This document shows, piece by piece, positions 51,300 through 59,821 of a stretch of 59,821 nucleotides of DNA. The position numbers and the translations under genes were made by a program. The DNA comes from Ichthyophonus hoferi (lineage: Eukaryota; Opisthokonta; Ichthyosporea; Ichthyophonida; Ichthyophonidae). The notes below the pieces were generated by a model. That model saw only the letters and a program-made list of their open reading frames with translations, had not been told where the DNA came from and searched no databases. Positions within the stretch are counted from its first letter, which is position 1, and each line of letters begins with the position of its first letter. The stretch lies in contig NAOQ01000023.1 of assembly GCA_002751075.1 (NCBI GenBank), positions 143,138-202,958 of the forward strand. Reading direction: 5' to 3'.

Positions 51300-51437
51300 G
51301 TATGCAGAGCACTTTAAGTGTTTTTGTTCTCTTTTATTCTTTCCCAACTTTTGTTATTGTGGGTGTCAATTGCAGTTGTGTTCATCAATGTAAATGTGAC
51401 CGATCATAAAGATCCTTATTGGCTAATTGGCTAACAC
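51300..51437 (-). repeat. Fragment of the copia-family LTR
   Basis: The stretch at about 51,340-51,430 (gtcaattgcagttgtgttca, then tcataaagatccttattggc) matches 31,000-31,100 of the inverted solo LTR. It is a small relic adjacent to a dispersed repeat. Confidence 0.55.
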
Positions 51438-51872
51438 GAAGCACCGAACTGATATATATATATAACTTAACTATTAAGATAACTTTATATACCATGTTTA
51501 ACTGGATAGAACACCTGCCCAGAACCGGTCTGGGCTTAGCTTATATACTTTATTAAAATGGTTATTAGCTAACTAATGCCCAGTGGGATGGTTAGCTTCC
51601 ACCATAAAGATTGCACAATATTTAACTGATATAAATATGCAGAAGGCTTTCAACACGGGTCAAATAATGGGATAATGAACGCGTAATGTGATGCATATTC
51701 CATCTCTTGATCAAAGGTGTTTACCACGACTTTAATCTATACAATGGCGGTTAATATATGTCTAGGCTGTTTTTTCTGATCGCAGGCAATTGTCAATAAA
51801 CTCCAGCGTCAGGCCAATCTTATTTTCCTTGACAGATCCTTGGTAGAGTACCTTGATCCTATGGATCATCCA
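51438..51872 (-). repeat. Dispersed repeat family R1, copy 2
   Basis: Reverse complement aligns over about 440 bp with 23,735-24,192. It shares ctgggcttagcttat with copy 3. Confidence 0.75.
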
Positions 51873-52200
51873 TGTAAACTGGTGTGTTCAGTGACATGTT
51901 GCCTCTATTCCGGTCATCATTATCCAGAGTGAGCAACAACAGGTAACTTGTCTGATAATTATTCTTGACAGGCATGACTCCCTGGGATTTTGGTAAGGGG
52001 AAACCCTAATTGACGTAATCCAAACATGGGGTAGGAGCTGCATAATTTCGGAAAGAAGAAAAGAAAAATAAATAAATTGGGAAATAAAACTAATGAAATA
52101 TACTCTTTGTAAACCAGATATCAGTGGAAGCATGCTGGACTCATAACCCTGTGAAAGATGATTTACTTAATTATATGTATTAAATATGCTACTAAATCCA

Positions 52201-52345
52201 GCACCCTTAGGTTGGGCTGATATATAACCTAACTACTTAGATAAATTTATATACCCCCTTTAACTGAGTAAAACAGCGGCCCAGAACCAGTCTGGGCTTA
52301 GCTTATCTACTTTATTGAAATTTATTCTGGCTAACTAGCATGATG
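52201..52345 (-). repeat. Dispersed repeat family R1, partial copy 3
   Basis: Only the end bearing gcacccttagg is present (reverse complement of the copy 1 end). It includes cccagaaccagtctgggctt and gctaactag. The other end is missing. Confidence 0.7.
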
Positions 52346-52581
52346 TTACCCCAATAACACATCCATACCATTTTTAATGGGTACAACTAAGGCAGCAGTA
52401 CATTGTTGCAAGCTTCATACAAATGCTACTAACATTAGGTATTTATCATATATATTGGATTCACACCATTATTAATATAACAATGTGGAAATACTAACAG
52501 AAATAACTACATTGAGTTCAAACAAAGCTAATCAAGATTTACACGTCAATACCTTTCTCTCTCTCCCTTCTGAATCTAGAC

Positions 52582-55500
52582 CTAATGCATGTATTGATAC
52601 AGTGCCTCAAACGCCTGACGTGTAACTGCATCCAACTGTTCGTCTGACACTCTTTTCTTGATAAACTCGCTGGTTGTGTACATGTACACAGGAGCAGTCT
52701 TAATGTCAGGTTGGCTTTTCTTAGCTAATTTCCATAGTTTTATGGCCAGCTTGGCTGTTTTAAAACGGGTAATGTCGGCATGGGCAGTAGTCACATTGAA
52801 AAGGTCCAGGGCTACACGGCAACACCTAGGTCCTGTCTATAGTAAAGAAAGGTGTATAGAGAGGATGTAAACGAAGAAAGTGTCAAATAGAGCGACCTAT
52901 ACAACACAAGAAAAGTAACTATAGTTATAATTGGCTTATTAACTAATGCTGGGTTCTGAAGTATTCTATATATAAATTGTTATATTTTGAAATCATAAAA
53001 AGGTTCTGTTTGAGACAGATTTGGAGCTCTGAAATCTGCAGTGAAACCGAATAAAGGCTATACAGTGTTTATTATAAATTCGCAGCTTCTAATAGTCGGC
53101 TGCTATGTTAACATAGATGAGATAATTACTACACAGGCTGAAATCGACAGGACAAAGACAACAAAATAAAAAATAAAGAAAATAAGAGAAAACAAGAACA
53201 TTGAAGAAAGAAGAGGGGTGGGCAAGAAAAGTAAAAAATACAGTGTAGATAGTTAAAAAGGTGATATAAATATCAGTTATAAGAGAGAAATAGGGAAAAT
53301 AAACAGGAAAATAAAAATGTACAGCCTAGAGCTTCATTTCAGATAAGCCTCTAGACAACTAAGTCACCTTAGATTTGAAAATATCATCACACCTCCCACC
53401 TTACCACTCCCTCATACATACTCTCATAGAATATGTTATCATGTTCATACATAAATATAGGAGTGATTGAATAGAAAAAATAAAAATCCACATGCATGGC
53501 TGCACATATGGATTTAAACCTATGCACATATAAAGGAAAGAAGTTCACACAGGTCACATAGGCACCTACATAGGAGAATTTATATAAAGAACGCATACAT
53601 AAACTGCTATACAAATACATTTTTAGATGAAATATTCCCTCACAGAAAAACACATTTATACACACACCGACATGTACATATATGCCTACCTGATGTATGT
53701 CCTCTTGTAGACCCTGTAGGTGAGTCAAGACCTGATCAATGGCTATCTCTATTACTTTGCAAATTTCATTGACAAAAGAATCACTGTGGCCATAGAGTGC
53801 ATCGTTGCCCTCCACTGTATATGATGAGGTGTATTAACATATACATAATGTATATAATATAATATGTTAAGGTGATATATTGTAAATATTATAGTATATT
53901 GGAGTGTTATGAAATCATGCTTGCAAAACAATTAACAATGGCATGAGGATTTTTTTTAAAAAATACGTGATTGTATTAGTGTCCATGTGATTCTGATTTG
54001 GAATGATTAGATGTTTAAAGTGGCTTAGGTATTGGGATGTAAGTAAATATGTGCATATGTATGTGCATATAATAGTATGAATAAATGTAGGTAGGTATGT
54101 ATGATAGTATATATGTTAGTATGTAGAATAGTATGTATATACATACTGGGACTATAGAATTAGTGGATAGGTGTATAGATGTGGTAATGCTGGCAGATTG
54201 ATCATGGTCTAGAAATTGAAAGTAACAGGGAATAAAGAGAAAAAGATATTATGAACATATTAAATGTACCCATTAATCCAAATATGAATTTTAAAAATAA
54301 ATAATCAAATGAAGAGCAAGGAATAAAAATATACAGAAAAGAGAGAGAAAGAAAATACAATAAAAAAGGAGATGAAAAATTAAAGAAATACTAAGATAAA
54401 ATAAACAGGAAAAGACTAGAAACTTGGGAATAAGTAAATATAATAGGACAATTAAAACATCACACACACCCATCTATCTACGTGATAAGGAGTATGTCAG
54501 GACCTACTACCCGTAAGTCTTTATATATATATTCATCTCTTCCATCACATGTTACCTTGGCATATACCTTATTAAAATAAAATAAAATTTCATTTTTTAA
54601 AAAATGTTCTTGGTCTGTCTTGTCTTTCTATCTAACATACACACGTCACACATATATTAGTATTTTATATGTATTATACTATATAAATTCCTTTCTTCCA
54701 CCACGCGTTACCTTACTATGTACTTTTTTAAAAATGGGATGTTTTATTAATAATAATATTACTATATATATATAATTCTGCTTACCACCATCAATGTTAT
54801 ATATATAACGTGGTTGTGTCATTGCAGATAAGGCTTGGATTATGGCTATATACACATCAGCTTTATCATCACTATTAGTATCCCTGAGGTGAGATTGAGA
54901 GTATATTAAAACGGGATTAGAAAGAGTGCAATAGAGGTCTCTGTTTGTGTTTATTTAAGCTATGTTGTAGTTATTATGTCAGCCAGAATTATAAGCAGAA
55001 AGATAATTAAATGAAGACTTAAGATATTCAATCAGTATAACTGCAGAAAAAGCAAGGGGACTATCCTGGTATATATACAGACTTTTTACACTTTCAAAAT
55101 ATAGCATATTATATATAAACTATTAAATACTATGATTATTAAATAATTAAAGAAAGTAGACTAACTGTTTTCATCCATGCATATATGATTGTATAAACAT
55201 ATACAAAGAAATATGATAGAAAAAACTAAGTGAAAAAGAATAACATAAGAAAATAAACAGAGAAAATGCCTGAGCAAGTATTATATAAAAGAAAAAAGTA
55301 TTTTAAAAATATATATATAACTAAAAGAACAAAGTATTTTAAAGATATATATAATTAAAAGAAAAAGAAAAAAGTATTTTAAAGATATATATATAACTAA
55401 AAGAAAAAGAAAAAAGATATAGTGTGTAAAAAAAGAGGGGGGCTTGCCATTGGATAGATTGCAGGGCAATCATAAGTCCTTTTACCATATATAGCATGCA

Positions 55501-58500
55501 TTCCTAGGACGTGGATTAGCCATATAAGGATCAGGACCATTACATCACATGTAAACCTATGTTATCTTAAAGCTACACACCAAGTCACTTTCTCTTTCAT
55601 TAACGTTATCTCTCTCTGCATATATATCGTCCTCATGCCCTCATAGCTTTTGTGTGTTTTCTTGTTACACTTACATACACCTATGTATTCTTGCTCCCTT
55701 TTTCACTTTACCGTGTCCAATAAGCTTAACGTTTCCCTTTAAAAACTTTAGAAAACATACTATTAAAAATCTGCATTTGATTAGACCAATAAGAAACTCT
55801 GAACTGGAGCATATACCTCTATCTAAGTGTCCAATCATATTAGCAACTATCCACCCATCAATGTTTAATTGGATGTTTGAAAACCCATATGCTTGCAAAT
55901 TTATTGATATATATATACTTCTTATTATATTTCTCTTTAGTACATTAACGTCATCATGTTTTTATCACTCTTGAATATCTATGTCTATGCACCAATCATT
56001 ACCAACCAGTTACATGTACGCACACGACTAACCAATTATAAATGAACGTTAAAATTGAAGCATCAATGCAATCCAACCATAGACTAGGCTATAAAAGCAG
56101 TAACGATTGAAAAATCTAATTTAGGTAAGAATTCGTTCTAGCAGGTGCAAATATAGTTTGTGGTTGGATTATTGATTATATAAAGAAACATATCCTTAAC
56201 TCAAAAAGGTTTGTCTTACAAGTAAAATTAGAATATATATATATACTATATATACTGTTTTAAAAACATCCTAACTAATAGAAAATAGCATTTGATACTG
56301 GTTATATATATGTATTTTTCTATATGTGGTAGTTAATAAAAAGCAAAACAATAGACCAACACATGGTATAAAAACCAACCGGTACACATGCATATAGGAA
56401 CAAATACATAAAAGCATACATATATCTACGTGTATAATGGTTTAATATAAAAATGTAGAAATTGAATTAGTTTAGTTCAACTTGTTCTGGGTGTACAAAT
56501 ATAACACATAACACTTACAACCAAAGAATTAGCTTATACTTAGGCATTATAGAATACTTAGTGGCTAAAGCAATTTGTATTCGTGTGTTGTTATATACAT
56601 ACCTGATAAACTTAATATGTAAATCAATTGGACTGGCCAATTAATAGTGTGTGTTTGTACGTATATATTCACATGAAATTCAATACATATATATTAACTG
56701 TCTTTTGAAATAAAACTTTAACACACACCTTTGGCGGGTCAGGAATTAGAACCAATGTAGAAACAAGTGTTTTAATCGCCATAATCATATTGATGTAACT
56801 GTCAGTCTCTGGTCCCACAGCGGTAAAAAGGTTATATATAGGTATGCCAGCTGCAACCTACTGTTTATACTTTACGTAACATATTATATTACCTTCTGAC
56901 CTATATCTACTTTCTCTCTCTCTCTCTTTCTCTCCCGCTATTATGTTTATACAAAAACTATATACCAATAACCTTGCATATTCATTGGCAAACAATTCGA
57001 TTATTTATCATTATTTTGTTTTTCTGTACCCACACTTACCAAATAATGATCCTATCTAATATACTTGAGAATATTATCAATAGATTCAAAGAAACTTACA
57101 TAATATAAATATAAAACTAAAACAAATAAATAATGTAATTGTTTGTAAAACTCATTGATATGCATTGATGATGATCTAAGTGGATTACTACCATTCATGC
57201 TAGGCAGCAGGGTCATGGCAGCCTGGTACAAATCACTCGCCTGTGACCCGACCCGACCCGACCCGGCCCATTCTGTAAGTTGATGGGGGTAATATTTAAA
57301 GTTCAAAGATAGTTATATGCTTGAGTGCATACTTTTTACTATTGATGCCAATATTACTCTATAGAAAGTACACTATATACAATAGAATAACAATCAACAC
57401 TATCCACCCACTAGTGTTGTTATTGTTGGTTTATCCAATGAACTTACTCCTTAATCAGAGCATTAACTAGTAAAACATTAGCAAAAGAGAGTCATGGAGA
57501 GAAAAACAAGTTTTTTAATAATGATTTGTTTTTTATGTTATGCAAAATTTTATTTAAACTTAATATAACGACCATATGCCTATCCAATCTTTTTTCCTAA
57601 TATTCAGTTGGTTGATCATTATTGGTTAACACTCTTGCTGACTAAATAATAGCCAATAAGGATATAGCATTTTATATTTTAATAAAAATATAAAAATGCA
57701 AGAAAAACAATAAAATGTGAGTGTAATAGAAAATAAGCACACGTATAACCAAAAACAATGTAAATGTTGAAGGAAAAGAGAGAAAAAGGAAATAAAAACA
57801 ATAAAAAAAGATGTAATTGGTTGGTTCTAACCTGGACGAGGGCATTATTGACCAATGCCATGTGGCCACACAGAAGATATAGATGGATTCTCTCATTCAC
57901 TGACACCACTGATGGGATTGTGATACAGTTGAATGCAATACAAGCCTATAGATAGGGTAAAACCAAACTTTAGTAGTGAGCAATAGTGCCAGACTTCCAA
58001 TGATTCAAATTGTTCTTTGTTAATTATCTCTCACTTCAACTAGGTCCATGTTTCCACCTGATTTTATAAAAGGTTTGTAATGTTGCTATAAATGCACAAG
58101 TATGGATGTGGTTATGGAAATAACTATAAGTGCATCATGTGTCATTCCTCAACGTCATCATTACTCTAACCTCTTCTATTCATATTATCAGCAATATAAG
58201 TATTTTCCATTTTACAACCCTTATAAATTATAACATACCTCCTATTGATCAGTAATTTTCAGACAAGATCGCTGAAAATTTATCATTCACTTATTTGCCA
58301 ATAGTTAAATACAAAATTTAAATTCTACTATAAGGTATACTATATGGTGCCTTTATCTTTAAAATAGCGTAGTATGATTGACCACCATGTGGTATTATAA
58401 TACATATACGATATTATTGGATAAGATAAAATCTTATCTGTTTTAAAATTCTAATGAACACTTTATACACATTCAAAAAAAAAACATACATATACTTACT

Positions 58501-58582
58501 CGTACAAAAGCAGCTGTTTTTTTAGAGTGTCGGCCTTTGACAATGTGCCGGATAGTAGCAACCAGAGTATTCACTTTATTAA
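52582..58582 (-). CDS. VPS35L: VPS35L (Retriever complex subunit), 3' part
   Basis: Eight exons: 58582-58500, 57945-57832, 57240-57192, 56808-56729, 55503-55448, 54883-54786, 53814-53690 and 52836-52582. They encode the last 286 or so residues in consistent phase. Animal VPS35L (C16orf62) is about 960 residues, so roughly two thirds lies upstream, past the right edge. Diagnostic blocks are ACIAFNCITIPS (human ACVAYCFITIPS), STLVLIPDPP, NSDDKADVYIAIIQALSAMT and NDALYGHSDSFV. The protein is the alpha-solenoid core of Retriever with VPS26C and VPS29. Retriever recycles integrins and other cargo from endosomes with the CCC and WASH complexes. The intron between exons 55503-55448 and 54883-54786 uses a GC donor. 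The C-terminal 40 residues are the least conserved part. Confidence 0.93.
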
Positions 58583-59215
58583 CTATGGAAATATAGAAAA
58601 AGATATGAGGAAACGGAAAATCACACCATGAGAGAAAGAAAGAAAGACAGAGACTAAAAAAAACAATAAGTAGATAGTGAAAGAAAGAAAAAAAGAGAAA
58701 ATAGTAAGGTAGGTAAGTTAATCGGTCCTATAAAATCCTCAACATATACTTCAAAGAGTATTCTGATTATTGTTCATGTTTAATTAGTATTATCCCATAA
58801 CATATCCCTTTAACACACACCAATTATAGCACCTTTGCACCATATAAAAATTATCCTTAAATGGCTAATTATTCATCACAATATTTGATTAATTAGATTA
58901 AATTAGTAGATGGCTAAAACCCAATCAACTACACATTTTTCCTCTTACATGTTTTTGTTTTACAAAAAACTTTCCATATTTTTTTTTACTTGACATTTAG
59001 TATATAATAACCTTTGTCATTATGTAAATATCACATGCGCCACCTGGCCATATGGGTTGTCCATTACTTTATAATACTACTCTACTATATTGTTACTTTA
59101 TAATACTATTACCCTGGTGAATTAATCTCTGTATGCAAGGAGGTCACAAATGTACATGATTTCTTCCTTATAAAATCAGACGTATATACATGATATTATT
59201 GAAAAGATTTGTTCA

Positions 59216-59244
59216 GGGGTTTAGGGTTTAGATTTTAGGGTTTA
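59216..59244. repeat. Short TTTAGGG-like stretch
   Basis: Three to four imperfect tttaggg units with an att interruption. Too short to call an interstitial telomere with any certainty. Confidence 0.4.
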
Positions 59245-59684
59245 ATTATCACTACCATATCAATGAAAAAACCTGGTTAAAGCCAAGAAAATTCAAAGGA
59301 AAACTAACAGCAATACATAAAAGGCCAATGCTATCAATGAGATATATAGGATTATCTAATAAGATATATCCTTAAGAAATGCAATATGCAAGCCAAGAAA
59401 AATTATTAAATAATAGGGGAAACTTGTATAGATTCAACGTAACATAACAGCCTTACCCATGTCTCATATATAAATATACAGGCAAGACTAGATTGTATTC
59501 TATTATATTTTATTATGGTAGTAACTATACTATATTTTGGCATTTCTGTAAGCTTCTGTTGTAAGCAGTATCTTTACAGTGCGTCTATAATATATTTTAT
59601 TTTATTATTTATTAGAATGAGAACTATGATATTGAATGATCTAGACACGTAGGGTTATATGGCAAAAGCACTGTTTAGCAAATG

Positions 59685-59781
59685 GTATATAGAGTATATA
59701 GAGTATATAGAGTATATAGAGTATATAGAGTATATAGAGTATATAGAATATATAAGGTATATAGGGTGTGTATAGTACATA
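59685..59781. repeat. 9-bp tandem repeat (gtatataga)
   Basis: About seven clean copies, then degenerate ones. Noncoding. Confidence 0.9.
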
Positions 59782-59821
59782 GGATATATAGGGTATATAA
59801 ATTATAATCTAATACAATATT

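Larger units (their letters stand above)
58583..59821. other. Probable VPS35L intron and unresolved upstream exons
   Basis: The gene continues to the right on the minus strand. No further exon could be assigned with confidence. Confidence 0.4.

Overview
The window is nuclear DNA from an AT-rich, intron-rich eukaryote. Five genes are split by phase-consistent GT-AG introns, and one further intron is GC-AG. Codon use, the gene set (PP1, MCM5, VPS35L, a voltage-gated K+ channel, a fatty-acid-binding protein, a Z-alpha-like domain) and Ty1/copia plus Tc1/mariner elements fit an opisthokont. A unicellular relative of animals or an early-branching lineage seems most likely, but this placement is inference. 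Introns and spacers are full of AT microsatellites.

Layout. 1.4-3.6 kb, and perhaps to 6.8 kb (+): an unrecognised gene with a UBZ4-like zinc finger. 9.4-11.6 kb (+): a complete three-exon voltage-gated K+ channel without a T1 domain. 16.4-20.9 kb (+): a complete eight-exon PP1 catalytic subunit. 22.5-23.0 kb (-): a single-exon fatty-acid-binding protein with a TATA box. 23.7-31.6 kb: repeat-rich, with an old Ty1/copia fossil, an inverted solo LTR and other dispersed repeats. 32.1-37.6 kb (-): an 11-exon gene whose C-terminus is a Z-alpha-like winged helix. 40.0-41.2 kb: a decayed Tc1/mariner-type transposon with terminal inverted repeats. 41.6-50.3 kb (-): a complete 16-exon MCM5, interrupted by a 333-base assembly gap with identical flanks. 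52.6-58.6 kb (-): the 3' eight exons of VPS35L, with the gene continuing off the right edge.

The genes form no operon-like system: replication helicase, phosphatase, endosomal recycling, ion channel and lipid carrier are unrelated housekeeping or cellular functions. The most novel item is the gene at 32-37.5 kb. It combines an unrecognised N-terminal region, an acidic tail, a basic/helical linker and a C-terminal Z-alpha/Z-beta-like domain. That architecture matches none of the Z-alpha proteins I know (ADAR1, ZBP1, PKZ, E3L, ORF112).

Exon boundaries were worked out by hand from splice signals, reading phase and remembered family sequences. Ends of repeats are approximate.
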